Shown here piece by piece: positions 24,185 through 36,294 of a stretch of DNA of 64,000 nucleotides. A model generated the notes under the pieces. It ran no database searches and was not told the DNA's origin. It worked only from the letters and a program-made list of their open reading frames with translations. Position 1 is the stretch's first letter; each line of letters opens with the position of its first letter. The DNA is from Theobroma cacao (taxonomy: Eukaryota > Streptophyta > Magnoliopsida > Malvales > Malvaceae), in contig NC_030858.1 in the NCBI RefSeq assembly GCF_000208745.1, forward strand, positions 14,354,456 to 14,418,455. Direction: 5' to 3'. A program made the position numbers and the translations under genes.

Positions 24185-26011
24185 TGATAATTCTATTATA
24201 TAGAGTTATTTTGACACATTTTGGGGGCTTAAGTTGCTAGATCTTTGAGATTTTAGATTCGATTGTAGCATTTTAAGTGTTTTTCTAGTTTAAGTTTGAT
24301 TACATGTAGTTAATTTAAGTCATTTTAGTTATTTATGTATTTTGTTTTAAATTACTTTAAGAGTAGTTATTGCTGGTTTTTCTTATTGCTTTTGTAGAAA
24401 ATTTGATAAAAAAGGCTCATTTGATGAAAATTCGTGCAAGTATGGTGATGGCTTTATTTGTATATATTTCGGTATTTTGACCATATCAATCTATACAGAA
24501 CTTCAAATGAAGTGATTCTTAGACCAATACAACGTTAAGAGCAAGGGCTACAACTTTCATGTTTTCAACGTTGCCCAGTTCGGATCGCACCATGGTCAAA
24601 ATGTTTGTCTAAGTTGGAGCACTGCAGTAGTATGCATGGACTGAACATGATGTGGTATTGGTAGCATATCTTTCACTCCAGAAGTCCAATTGATGTGATT
24701 CTTGAGCCATTCGAAAGTTGAAAGATAGGGATAAAACTTTTATGTTTATTACTTTTCACAGTTTAGATCCTATCAAGGTGAAAATCGAGTTTGACAATGC
24801 TCGATGGATGCAGTTCTGCACAAGGCAGCGAGGTGACTAAGGTGGTGGTGTTGAGCTATTCATGGCCACGGTGCTGAAGGAACCACTGCTACAGCACAGG
24901 AAATTTGTGGCTACGACACTGAGCTTGAGAGGGGCATCATACAAAAACTTGAGAGCAAGGTGTTGCGGCATTGAAGAAGTAGTACCGTGGAACTAACAAA
25001 GTCTGTCACGGTGTCGCGGGGCTACCCCGATTTTCTACAAATAAAAATTTGATGGGATTTTGGAAATTAGGTTATTTGGAGCTTGTTTAAGGGACCTTTT
25101 TCTAAGGTTTTAAGGGGGAGGCAGCAAGCAACTATTTTGGAGAGAAGGGGCTAGGAACAAAGAAAGCAAACAAGAGAATTTGAGAGAGAATTGAGATTGC
25201 AAAGTGTCAATAATTAGTTTATTTCTCTCTTTTGTGTTATTCTTATTTTATTATTTTGAATTCATGGCTAAATTTCTTTGGGCATTATTTTTATTAGATA
25301 TTATGAGATAAATTATCTTACTAGGATTGTGGTGGATTTCAACATGTAATCTGAATATTTGTTTCTCTTTTATTTACTATGAATGGGTATGGTTTTTATT
25401 ATTCAAATATGTTCCTAATACTTTTGATTGCTTGGACAATAGTTAATTGATTTGTGAATCTAATTGAGACTTGACAGAGAAATTTTAGATTGGACTACGG
25501 TTTGAATAGTGTATGTTCATGTCGCTTAGGTGATCTGATTCAGGTAGATACACGCCAATTTCCATTTATAGCCAAATTAGAACACTAGCTAAATTAACCT
25601 TATTCAATTGATTTCTATAGACATATAGTGACCCAATTAAGTTAGGTATTTGTGGAAGCATCTCGACGGAGACTTGTACATAGCTTTGGATTATAGGTTA
25701 GTAAAACCAGTCATGAATGTAAATAATAAGAGAAGCTGATATCAGATGAAGTGTTGAATAAACCCATAATCCTTGGTTTTAATATATTACCTTTCTCTAG
25801 TAATTTTAATTTTTGTTAGTTAATTTAATGCTTGTTTTAATTTTGTTTTAATTAATTTTTTGAAAATTTTAGTTACTTAAATAATATTAATTTGTCATAA
25901 ATTTTAGTGCTTAGTAAAGATTTAGTAATAAATCTCCATGAGAATGATACTCTACTTCATCACTATATTACTTGTTCAATACGTATACTTGTGTGTGCAA
26001 AATTGACAACA
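24185..26011 (+). repeat. X1 5' LTR
   Basis: 1827 bp. It carries two copies of the conserved block (24485-24600 and 24675-24770) and ends ATTGACAACA. It aligns with the 3' LTR at 45704, with many transitions and small indels. Confidence 0.8.
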
Positions 26012-26017
26012 AGTTTT

Positions 26018-26035
26018 TGGCACCATTGCCGAGGA
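26018..26035 (+). promoter_or_regulatory. X1 primer-binding site (tRNA-Asp type)
   Basis: TGGCACCATTGCCGAGGA, six bases after the LTR. The intact complement of the plant tRNA-Asp 3' end is TGGCGCCGTTGCCGGGGA. The three differences are all G to A, two of them at CG dinucleotides. Confidence 0.8.
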
Positions 26036-26240
26036 TTTTGTTTTCTTTGTTATTTGCTAATTTTAAAATTTTTCAGATTATTCTTAATTTAAGTTTTATT
26101 TCTATGTTTTGCAGTTGTGTTCAGCTGTTGTATGAGAAGAGCAAACAACTTAGAGACTATCCCCGTGTGATCTAGAAATTAAGTGAACATTTTGCAGACT
26201 TTGAAGAGAGAATCAACAAGGTGTTGCTATAATAAATACA

Positions 26241-28445
26241 ATCGCTGATTAATAGGTGAACAGCAAATCCAAAAGTGGGTAATAGCTGACAATCATTGTT
26301 TAAGGGATTATGTTATTCCTTTGGTACAAGCAATTCCATCAAGCATCCGTAAGACAACTATTCAAGCAAACAATTTTGAGATCAAGTCGACTATTATCAC
26401 CATGATTCAAACCTTAGTTCAATTTGGGGGCCTTCCAAATGATGATCCTAATGGCCATCTATCAAACTTCTTGGAGATTTATGAGACTTTCAAACATAAT
26501 GGCATCCTAGATGATGCAATTCATTTTAGGCTTTTTCCTTTCTCATTGAGAAATAAAACTAAAGCATTGTTAAATGTGCTCTCTATTGGCTCAATAACAA
26601 CATGGGATGATCTTGCTTGGAAGTTCCTTGCTAAGTTCTTTCCTCTGGCTAAGACAACGAAAATGAGGAATGATATCACATCATTCATGTAGCAAGATTC
26701 TGAATCACTGTACGACGCATGGGAAAGATACAAAGAATGACTTCGGCGTTGTCCTTATCATGGTCTTCCAAAATGGCTTCAAGTGCAAACTTTCTACTAT
26801 GGTATGAGTGGGTAGGTTCGAACCACCATTGATGTTGCTGCGAGAGGAGCATTCATGGCTAAATCAATTGATGGGGCATACGATTTGTTGGAGGATATGG
26901 CCGCAAACAAAAACCAGTGGCCAACAGAGTGAGTAATGCATAAGAGAGTAGCTAGAATTCATGATGTAAATGCTTGTTCGGCATTATCCGCTCAAGTAGT
27001 TGTTTTAAATAAAACTCTAGAATCTTTTTGTACTAATAGTGTGGAAAGTCCTTTTGTAGCTTGTGAGTATTGTGGAGATAATTATGCAAGTCATCAATGT
27101 CGAAGCTCAACAAAGACAGTGCTATTTATGGGTAATAGACAACAGAATAACCCTTACTTTAACACTTACAACCTAGGGTGGAGGAATCATCCCAATTTCT
27201 CTTGGGCTAATAATCAAGGTTCATCCTCAACTCCAAGGCCAAATGCACCTCTAGGATTTCACCAATAAGCCGGCGCACCTATTTAAGAAAAAATCCAGTT
27301 GTGGAAAATTTGCTAAAGCAGTACATGACACAGAATGATAGCATTATACAAAGTTAAATAGCTCTCATTCAGTGTCAAGCAGCATTAATTCGAAACCTTG
27401 AGACTTAGGTTGGTCAACTTGCCAATTTATTAAACAACCGACCTTAAAGAACATTGCCTAGTGATAAAGAGGTGAATTCAAGGGGAAAAGGTAAGGAACA
27501 AGTTATGGCAATCACCTTGAGGAGAAGAAAAGAGGTTGACAATAGTTGTAGGCAAGTTAATCTTCAAGATAAGTTTATTGAGAATGAAATGTTGATTGAG
27601 GCAGTTTACAAGCAAATTCAAGAGAAGGAAGCAAAGGCAACTTTACCACGACCACCTTTTCTTCAACGCCTTCAGAAACAAAAGCTTGATAAGCATTTAT
27701 AAAAATTTCTTGAGGTATTCAAAAAGCTTCGCATTAACATTCTTTTTGTAGAAGCTTTAGAGCAAATGCCATTATATGTGAAGTTTCTGAAAGACATATT
27801 GACAAAGAAGACGAAATTGGAAGACTTTGAGACAATTACACTCACTGAGGAGTGTAACGCAATAATCCAAAACAAGCTTCCACCAAAGCTTAAGGACCCA
27901 GGGAGTTTTTCCATCCTTTACTCAATTGGTAATTTTAATTTTTCAAAAGCTCTGTGTGATTTAGGTGCTGGTGTCTTAATTATGCCTTTGTCTGTTGCTA
28001 GGAGAATTGAACTGAGGAGATTCAACCCACTACAATCACCTTGCAACTAACTGACAGAGCGATAAGGCACCCTTGTGGGGTGATAGAGGATGTCTTGCTT
28101 AAAGTTGGGAAGCTGTTCATTCCAATAGATGTCATAGAATTTGAGATGGAGGAGGATCAAGAAGTTCTGATCATACTAGGACGTCCATTCTTAGCCACTG
28201 TAAGTGCACTAATAGATGTAAAGGAAGACAGAATAACTTTCAGAGTTGGAGAAAAGGTGGTTGCATTTACTATTTTCAATGCAGCTAAAAGTCTTTCAAC
28301 CATAGCTCATTGTTAAAGAGTGGACTTAGCTGATAAAGGTAAAGGTAATCCTACTCCACACCCTATAAGTAAGCATGCATCAATTCTAGAATCAAAGCCA
28401 CTACCACCACAGCTCAAAATTAAATAGTGTTTTGATGAGCATGAT
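26241..28445 (+). pseudogene. X1 gag and protease, broken
   Basis: The gag core is unmistakable: IPSSIRKTTIQANNFEIK, FGGLPNDDPNGHLSNFLEI, PFSLRNKTKALLNVL, ITTWDDLAWKFLAKFFP, MRNDITSFM. The expected start codon is ATC at 26241. In-frame stops follow where related gags have Q, as in the codon after SFM. The zinc knuckle CEYCGDNYASHQC has Tyr where the family has His. A basic linker (LRRRKEVDN) leads to the protease: NKLPPKLKDPGSF, then ALCDLGAGVLIMPLSV with the D-L-G-A active site, and VLIILGRPFLATVSALIDV. The frame stops after PLPPQLKIK, in the protease-RT linker. Gag would package RNA and protease would cleave the polyprotein; neither is functional here. Confidence 0.85.
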
Positions 28446-29804
28446 TGATAGCTCTATGATATAGAGTTATCTGGGCTTAATTTTGATAGTAATTTAGCTT
28501 AGTTCTTGTAATAATGCATAAAAATTAATAAGTTTCATTTAATTATTTTAAATTAGTTATTTTAGGTGAGTCAATCCAATCTTAGTTAATTTATTGCTTA
28601 AGTTGGTGTTAATATGGTTAAGATAGCTTGTTATTGATTTATTTGTGCTTTTGTAGGTGTTTGAAAAAAGAATTTTAGTAAAAAAAGGAGAGCAATTTTG
28701 AGGTGCAAATTTTTACTGTATATGTTTTGGTATTTTAGCCATAACGTTTTCTACAGAACTTCAAATGAAGTGATTCTTTGACCATTGGAAAGGTAAGAGA
28801 AAATGCTACAACTTTCATGTTTTCCACTTCACCCAGATCGGCCTGAAAGGTGGTAAAAAATCTTATCAAATTTGGCATACTGTAGTAGTCCTAGAGCAAT
28901 TACGATTTCTGTCAATTAATTAGGCAAGGCTACGACTTACATAGTCTGATGAGGAAATCCCAACTGAAATTGACTTCTTTCTTCAACCAACTTATCCTAA
29001 CTTCAAAGCCTATAAAAACAACCTTTCGGAGGACTTAAAGAAAGGGAGAAGGAAAAACACCAGATTAACAGCTGAGAGTCAAGCCACATAGTCATTGAAG
29101 GTAAGAAGAATTTGAAGGATTCAAGGAGATTTAGAGATCAAGAATACAATTCTTGAGTTTTTCTATATTTTCTTTTATTCTTTTATTTTCTTGGTTTTGT
29201 TTTTAATGTTTAGATTTTATTTGATGATAATGTGTGACTTGATGGGGAACTAAATTATTAATCTAAGATTATGATTGAACTTAATATGTAGTTTGAATTA
29301 TTTATCTCTCTTTTGCTTATGTTTAATGGATTTAAGTAATTTATTTTATTCTGTTCTTAATGCTTTTAATTACCTGATCACCAATTAGATTGAATTGGAA
29401 AATTAGGTTAAACCTTGACAAAGGAGATTTAGGTAGACCTTGCATAAAATAGAGTATAATCGAATGCACTTAGTTGATTAGGTGATTTGATTTGCATATA
29501 AGGTAGACATACACTTATAAACCATACGTAGCCAGGATTAGAGCACAAACTCAATAAATCTTTCTTTAATTTAATTAGCATAAATATATAGTAAATTAAT
29601 TGAGAAAGGTATTTTTATGAGAAACTCGACAAAGACTAGTAAATAATTTAGGACTCTAGGTTAGCAACTTAATCCATTAAACTGAGTTAAGAGAGAGAGA
29701 AAATAATCAGATGAAGTGTTGAGGGATATCATAATCTTAGGCTTGATAGTTAAGTTAGGTTTATTTACTATTTAATTTTAGTTTTAGTTAATTAAAAACT
29801 TTTT
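28446..29804 (+). repeat. Athila-type LTR, lacking its 3' end
   Basis: Starts TGATAGCTCTATGATATAGA and has one copy of the conserved block (28755-28850). Its end is cut at a T run, where the opposite-facing LTR begins. About 150 bp of the 3' end is missing compared with its relatives; the final 41 bases appear at 43839. Confidence 0.8.
29011..29018 (+). promoter_or_regulatory. TATA box of the Athila-type LTR
   Basis: TATAAAAA in the context AAAGCCTATAAAAACAACC. The inverted sister LTR has the decayed TATAGAAA in the same context near 30735 on the - strand. Confidence 0.55.
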
Positions 29805-31307
29805 GTTGATTTCTCAGCAAGTGCATGTATCGTTAACAAGTAATATAGTAATGAATAGAGTATCGTTCCCACGGAGAATTGTTTTAATTCTTACTATTAA
29901 CTACTAAAATTATAACACCCTAATTTTATCCAAACAATTAAAATAAAAAAAATTAAAACTAATAAACTGAAACTAAAATTAAATAGTAAATAAAACTAAC
30001 TTAACTACTAAACCTAAGATTATGATATCCCTCAACATTCATCTGATTATTGTCTCTCTCTTTCTTAACTCAGTTGAATGGATTAAGTTGCTAGCCTAGA
30101 GTCCTAAATTATTTACAAGTTGCTATCGAGTTGCTCATAAAAATACCTTTTCCAATTAATTTACTATATGTCTATGCAAATTAAATTGAAGAAAGATTCA
30201 TTAAGTTTGTGCTCGAATCCTGGCTACGTATGGTTTATAAGTGTATGTCTGGCCTATATGCAAATCAAATCACCTAATCAACTAAGTGCATTTGATCATA
30301 CGCTATTCTATTCAAAATCTACCTAAATTTCCTTCGTCAAGGTTTAACCTAGGTTTCTAATTTAATCTCATTGGTGATCGAGCAATTAGAAGCATTAAGA
30401 ACAAAATAAAATAAACGACTTAAATCCATCAAACATAAGCAAAAGAGAGATAAATAATCCAGGCTACATATTGAGTTCAATCATAATCTTAGATTAACAA
30501 TTTAGTTTCCTATCAAGTCACACATTATTATCAAATAAAATCTAAATATTAAAAACAAAACCAAGAAAATAAGAAAATAAAAGAAAATATAGAAAAACTC
30601 AAGAATTGTATTCTTGATCTCCAAATCTCCTTGAATCCTTCAAATTCTTCTTAGCTTCAATGACTCTGTGGCTTGACTCTCAGCTATTAATCTGATGTTT
30701 TTCGTTATCCCCTTCTTTAAGTCCTCCAAAAGGTTGTTTCTATAGGCTTTGATGTTAGGCTAAGTTGGGTGAAGAAAGAAGTCAATTTCAGCTGGGATTT
30801 CCTCATAAGATTATGTAAATCGCAGCCTTGCCCAATTAATTAACATAAATTGTAATTGCTCTAGGATTGCTACAGTGTGTCAACTTCGACAAGATTTTTG
30901 ACCACTTTCTAGGCCAATCTAAGTGAAGTGGCAGACATAAAAGTTGTAGCTTTTTCTCTTATCTTTCCAATGGTCAAGAATCGCTTCATTTGAAGCAATT
31001 TGGAAAAAGTGATGACCAAAATACCTTAACATATACAGTAAAAGTCTGCACCTCAAAATTACTCTCTTTTTTTTACTAAAATTCTTCTTTCAAACACCTA
31101 CAAAAGCACAAATAAATCAATAACAACCTATCTTAACCATATTACACCAAATTAAGCATAAAATTAACTAAGATTGGATTGACTCACCTAAAATAACTAA
31201 TTTAAAATAATTAAATAAAACCTACTAACTTCTATGCATTACTATAAGAACTAAGCTAAATTACTATCGAAATTAAGCCCAAATAAGTCTATATCATAGA
31301 ATTATCA
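29805..31307 (-). repeat. Athila-type LTR, 3' LTR of the inverted inner element
   Basis: 1503 bp. Read on the - strand it starts TGATAATTCTATGATATAGA and ends AAATCAACA. It is nearly collinear with the solo LTR at 11688-16124 and the reverse complement of 28446-29804. On its - strand upstream side is the purine-rich AAAGTTTGGGTGTG (31308-31321), the expected polypurine tract. Confidence 0.85.
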
Positions 31308-32267
31308 CACACCCAAACTTTATATTTTGCTAGTCCTCGAGCAAAACATAGAAAAAAACCTAACTTACGAAAATCAAATTCAGTTAATGAAAACTAAAAT
31401 AAATATGGTTACTACTACTACTAGTACTACTACTATTACTATTACTACAGCTACTAGAGATAAAGTACACCAACTCAATGATTCCTTATCATTTCCTCAA
31501 AAGTGTGTTTATCAATCATTAACCTAAGGAAAAATATAGGCCTAATTCAAATTCATGTTTCAATTCTAATGCAAGCACATTCTCGAATCAATTTTCATAT
31601 ATGTGTGTGAAATCTTTTACCAAGAATATCATGACATCTGGATGAGTTTATGCCAACACAAATTTCAAATCAGTACTAGATTTCCATAGGTTTACTTTTC
31701 ATCTCTCTCTCCACTAATGTAGACCAATACAAAGCTAGGGATCAATAGGACTTTAATAGGCTTGTAATGTATGGCTAGGGTCTAGGTAGGATAAAGGATA
31801 TTAATGTGGCTCAAATCACCCTAAGCACATAATTATTCTAGGATCTATCTATAAAGCTCTATTTTCCTTTTCCAAGTAGACATTTTCTTCCACATTTAAA
31901 CCTTTTTTTTCAGCATATTTTTTTTTTCACAATTTCACACCCCCAAACTTATTTTCTTTGTATTGTAGGTAGTGGGGTTATCTTTCATATTTTGAATTTT
32001 TTTCTCATATCAACATCACCTTTCCACCTTTTCAACATTTAGCTCAATCTATATTTCCTAAAACAATATACATGCTTAGGAGTGAAGGTCACAAAATTGG
32101 AAATTTAATTTTAAGGCTAGGCTCAATTATTATGTAGTTAAACATAGAAAAGGGAAATTAGGCTCAAAAGGGGTATACTAGGTATAAAGATTTAACAAGG
32201 TTGGCTTTTTAGGCTCAAACGGTCCAAAAATGGCCTAAATCATCTCCTTAACTAAGTATTGCCTAAG
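31308..32267 (-). other. 3' untranslated region of the inverted inner element (left part)
   Basis: No gene. Collinear on the - strand with X1 44830-45703 (CTCGAGGACTAG, AAGGAGATGATTTAGGCC, GAGCCT). It is interrupted at 32268 by the chromovirus and resumes at 42111, in register with X1 across the junction. Confidence 0.75.
31410..31455 (+). repeat. trinucleotide microsatellite (ACT/ATT)
   Basis: An interrupted run of ACT and ATT units inside the inner element's 3' untranslated region. Confidence 0.8.
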
Positions 32268-32658
32268 TGTGAGACCTCAACCCTTATAGGCTCATAACTA
32301 CGCATAGACGCAATAACACGAGTAAGGGATAGTTTCGTCATTTTCTCTAAAAAGCTCCGAAAAGAAGGTTTTATGATATTTTAAGATCTAAACAGGCATA
32401 AAACCGAATAAATAATGTGTAATGATGAAAACATGAAGAAAACTAGAGGTGGTAATATTTTTCACAATAGGGGCAAAATGGTCATTTTGCACCTCGAGTC
32501 AAAATTTTAAGTTTTCGTAAACCCTAATAGTTTAGATCATTGTGGACCTTGTCTCAGTGTCAAAAGAATAAAAAGATTGCACAAAGGATTAGAGAAGAAC
32601 AAGTTAACTTGCTAAAGGGCATTTTCATAATTTTCAAAGGAATTGGATAACTTTGAGC

Positions 32659-32666
32659 TATAAATA
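32659..32666 (+). promoter_or_regulatory. TATA box, Q 5' LTR
   Basis: TATAAATA in GAGCTATAAATATC. The same box is at 40133-40140 in the 3' LTR. C/T-rich sequence (TTCTTCTTCTTCC) follows within 60 bases. Confidence 0.65.
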
Positions 32667-33451
32667 TCTTCTCCTTCCAGCAGCTTTTTCAATTTTCAGC
32701 AGCTTCTTCTTCTTCTTCCTTCCATCTCACATTTGTTTCCCCTTCCATGAAAGCATGGTATGAAAACTTCATAACTTTCTCTCTCTAGCTCTAAATTTCA
32801 TGCCTTTGTGCACCTTTTCATGGAACCCTTGTGCTTTTTCACTCTTTTACTTCAAAAACCTTGAAAAAAATCCCACTTTCATACTTTCTCTCACCAACTA
32901 GGTGTTTAGAGAGAGAAACAGAGAGAAAGCTCCCATAATAGCTTAGAAAAATTTATTGGAAAGAATTTCAAAGTTACAAGCTACCAAGGTGAGTAGTGAA
33001 TTAGAATTTATTTTTAGTGTTGGGAATGATTAGTCAGTAGACTTGTGAATGTTTATAATTGAGGTTATCCACTCATTTTAGAGTGATTAGGCTAGTGAAA
33101 ATAGATGGCCATTTAAATGGTAATTGAAAGGTAGCTAAGAGAAAGCTTTAGATTTTATAAGTATGTGAATTAACAAATAGGTGATGCTAATGTGATGAAA
33201 GGTTCCAATGAAGCCCCATCATCCCATTTGGACAATTAGGGAAGCTAGGATCGGCTAAAGGCTCAAATAATACCGGTGAGTGAATTGCACTTTAAAATCA
33301 TTTTGGGAATATGACTGTTTTGTACGTAGCATTTGAATGATTTTATACAACTTTTCTTAAAAACGAGTGCTTTAGGAACAAGCCTTTGATAATTGACTTT
33401 ATGTTGTGACATGTGGTTGTTATGGATTCGTGCACTATTACATTATGTTGG

Positions 33452-33474
33452 TATATATATATATATATATATAT
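33452..33474. repeat. TA dinucleotide microsatellite
   Basis: A pure TA run in the 5' LTR. The 3' LTR has a shorter, interrupted run at about 40907-40931. Confidence 0.85.
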
Positions 33475-33514
33475 TGTGCATGATGGTTCATATTGTGTAA
33501 TGATTATAACCGTG

Positions 33515-33665
33515 TGTGTGCACTATGTGGGGGGATGCACATGCCGGTGATGGCATGGTGAGGGAGGTGGGTGATGATAGTGCGCGTATGCACAATGTGG
33601 GGGGATGCACATGATGACTTCGGTTATGTGCACGATGTGGGGGGATGCACATGAGCTGGGTGTGG
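33515..33665 (+). repeat. minisatellite of about 40 bp in the Q LTR
   Basis: The phrase GATGTGGGGGGATGCACATG recurs three to four times, the last two units 40 bp apart. The 3' LTR has the same array at about 40975-41155 with more mutations. Confidence 0.75.
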
Positions 33666-33890
33666 TGATGGTGATATTGGTGGTTATCTATGTATTCATG
33701 TATATCTATGTTTATGAAATAAAAGCTTATGAATATGGCATATGATTTAAATGCATGTGAAACTTGACATGTTGAACTTTGGGAAATTATATGTGTTTTA
33801 CGTTGTTTTTGTCATTTTAGCAAGATGGTCTTTTCTTGAGGAAATGGGAAATTTTTGCTAGTGCCCTGCTTATCGCTGTAGCGAGATTCA

Positions 33891-33908
33891 TTCTCGCTGC
33901 AGCGAGAA
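33891..33908. repeat. 18-bp palindrome TTCTCGCTGCAGCGAGAA
   Basis: A perfect inverted repeat centred on CTGCAG. Imperfect copies follow at about 33940 and 33985. The 3' LTR has lost one copy by a short deletion near 41375. Confidence 0.75.
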
Positions 33909-34633
33909 ACTCTCAGGTTTCGAGGGTTTCACCAGACATGGTTCTCGTTGCAGAGAAAAAGTTTGTGTTTTATGGCTTGAATCTCACTACAGCGAAAAAC
34001 TTTCTGTTTCGCTTAGTATCTTGATCGATTGCTGCGTTATTTTCCACTTCTTTGGTACCATAATTGAGCATGGACCCTTTACATTAGGTGATTTAATCAA
34101 TTGGGGTTTTTCTGAGGGGTTATGATAAGCACTAAGTTAAATTGCATTGTTTTAAAATAAGTGTATCATGATTTTCAAAATGTTCCTATTGATTGCTTGT
34201 TCCCTTCCTTATTCACTCACTGGGTTTATACTCACCGTGTTCAACGTCATGTTTTCAAATCAGGAGGCAGCCGGTAACTAGGAAAGGTGCCTTTGTAGAC
34301 TCGACTCCTGGTAGGTGTCTCGACATTCAGTAGCTATACATTTGTCGAGTTTCTCCGCTGGACATCGAGTATCCTTTTGACATGTATAGACAAATCTGAT
34401 GTTAATTATTAGAATACATACTGTAGACAATATGTGTATATTTTAATGAGTAATGCCAGTATGAGTTGGCAATGGTTTTCATCATTTCGAATTGAGATTT
34501 TGAATTATGACTTTAGTAACTTGTGGGATGAAATGATAACAAGGTAATATAAGTAGGCTTGCTTAGGCTTAGTGGACTACGTCCATTGGGCCCATGTGCT
34601 GGTCATGGCCCAGAATTTGGGTCATGACAGACT

Positions 34634-34645
34634 TGGTATCAGAGC
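34634..34645 (+). promoter_or_regulatory. Q primer-binding site (initiator Met tRNA)
   Basis: TGGTATCAGAGC, a perfect 12-base complement of the plant initiator tRNA 3' end, four bases after the LTR. Confidence 0.9.
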
Positions 34646-34855
34646 CCTAGGTTGTCTAGGTCTTAAGACTTTTCTTTTGTTGGTCTAGCGGAGAGTCGGG
34701 TCTTTATGTGGAAACTTTGGTGGTGAAGTGTGAACCGCGACACATTTTACAACTAAAGGATCGCATAAATTCCCCATCTTAGAAACTACCTTTTTTCCTT
34801 AAGTACGATTATAAAATATGTTTAATAACAGGTGTTTGCTCTTGTCTAGATAAGA

Positions 34856-36190
34856 ATGCCACCTAAGACACGAGCCTCTTCACGAAGAATGGAAGAGCAA
34901 AATGCTCCTACTGAGATGGTAGATAGGCCACGGGCATCCAGCCTGAAAGGCCGAGGTAGACATGGCAGAGCCACTAGGCCGGTGAAGGTAGATATGTCCA
35001 TGAGTAGACGAGAGGAAGGACAGTCTACAGGTGATGTAGATAGACAACCAGTTGGGGGCATTACCATTAAGGATTTGGCGACAGGCCTACAAGGAGTCAA
35101 CGGTTCGTAGAGATGATGACGACCTATATGGATGGTATACAAAGGATAGTAGAAGAGAGACCTACAACACAAGAATCCCTTAGCTCCCAAGGACAGGCCG
35201 GTCTCCAACATCATGAGGTCGAGAGGGGTCATCTAGAGATTTCTCTTCCAGATTTTCTCAAGCTTAAGCCTCCATCATTTTCAGGATCTAATGCCTCGAA
35301 AAATCCCCAAATCTTGTTAAATAAGATGGAGAAAATTTGTAAAGCCTTGGGATGTTCTAGTGCCCGATCAGTTGAGTTAGCCACCTTTCGATTAGAGGAC
35401 GTGGCATAAGAGTGGTATAGCTCTTTGTGTAGAGGTAGACCAACGGATACAGCGCCGTTGACTTGGAGTGAGTTCAGTACAACCTTTCTAGATCGATTCT
35501 TACCACTCAATGTACGTAATGCTAGAGCTAGGGAGTTTAAGACTTTGGTACAGACCTCGAGTATGACGGTGTCAGAATACGACATCAAATTCATGTAACT
35601 ATCTCGGTATGCTTCTTACCTCGTTTCTACTAAGGAGATGAAAATTCAAAGGTTTGTGGATGGGTTAGTAGAGCCATTGTTTAGGGCTGTGGCATCTCGA
35701 TATTTCAATACCTACTCTATAGTGGTAGATTGTGCTTAGCGGATCGAGATGAGGACCAGTGAGAGTAAGGCTATGAGAGATAGAGCAAAAAGGGCCAAGA
35801 CAGAAGGTTATCAAGGTCGTAGAGATTTCAGCAGTGGTGGTTCGTCTTCTAGCAGTCAAGGTCCACAACGGGACTCACGATTACCCCAAAGGGGGAGTGA
35901 CTCACCTAGTGCTAGTATTGAGGCGGGACAAAGAACCTTTAGTGGAGGAAGGTAGCAAGATTCTAGACAGGGAAGTCAAGCTATCCACCCTTATGATACT
36001 TGTGGGAGACGACATAGTGGATGATGCTTACGTAATGAAAGAGTTTGTTATTGGTGTGGTCAACTTGGACATATTAGGAGGAATTGTCCGATGGCTCATC
36101 AATCATGAGATTCTGCTCATGGTTTCACCCAGCCAGCTTCATCTGCTCCTTCAATTGCCTTTTTATCCGGTCGAGAGGCTAGTGGATTAA
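34856..36190 (+). pseudogene. Q gag, broken
   Basis: Starts MPPKTRASSRRMEEQN. The core reads [20 protein letters not shown], then LEDVA-stop-[18 protein letters not shown] and VSEYDIKFM, the chromovirus gag (retrotrans_gag) pattern. At least five in-frame stops interrupt it, several at positions where relatives have W or Q. The CCHC knuckle CYWCGQLGHIRRNC is intact at 36045-36086. Gag would form the particle and bind genomic RNA. It leads into the pol region with no separate start. Confidence 0.8.
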
Positions 36191-36294
36191 AAGGTAGAGA
36201 TGTTGTTACTTCTTCTCAGGGCAGGCCATCTGGGTTCGGACATCAGAGTTTTGTTGGGAGAGGCCAAGCGAGGGTATATGCTTTAACACCCCAG

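Larger units (their letters stand above)
32268..34629 (+). repeat. Q 5' LTR
   Basis: Starts TGTGAGACCTCAACCC and ends TTTGGGTCATGACA. It holds a TATA box (32659), a TA microsatellite, a minisatellite of about 40 bp and CTGCAG palindromes. Several CG sites here read TG or CA in the 3' LTR, a sign of methylation-linked decay. Confidence 0.95.

Noticed and set aside
34846..35594. - strand open frames opposite Q gag
   Set aside because: Shadows of the + strand gag, which has clear family motifs.
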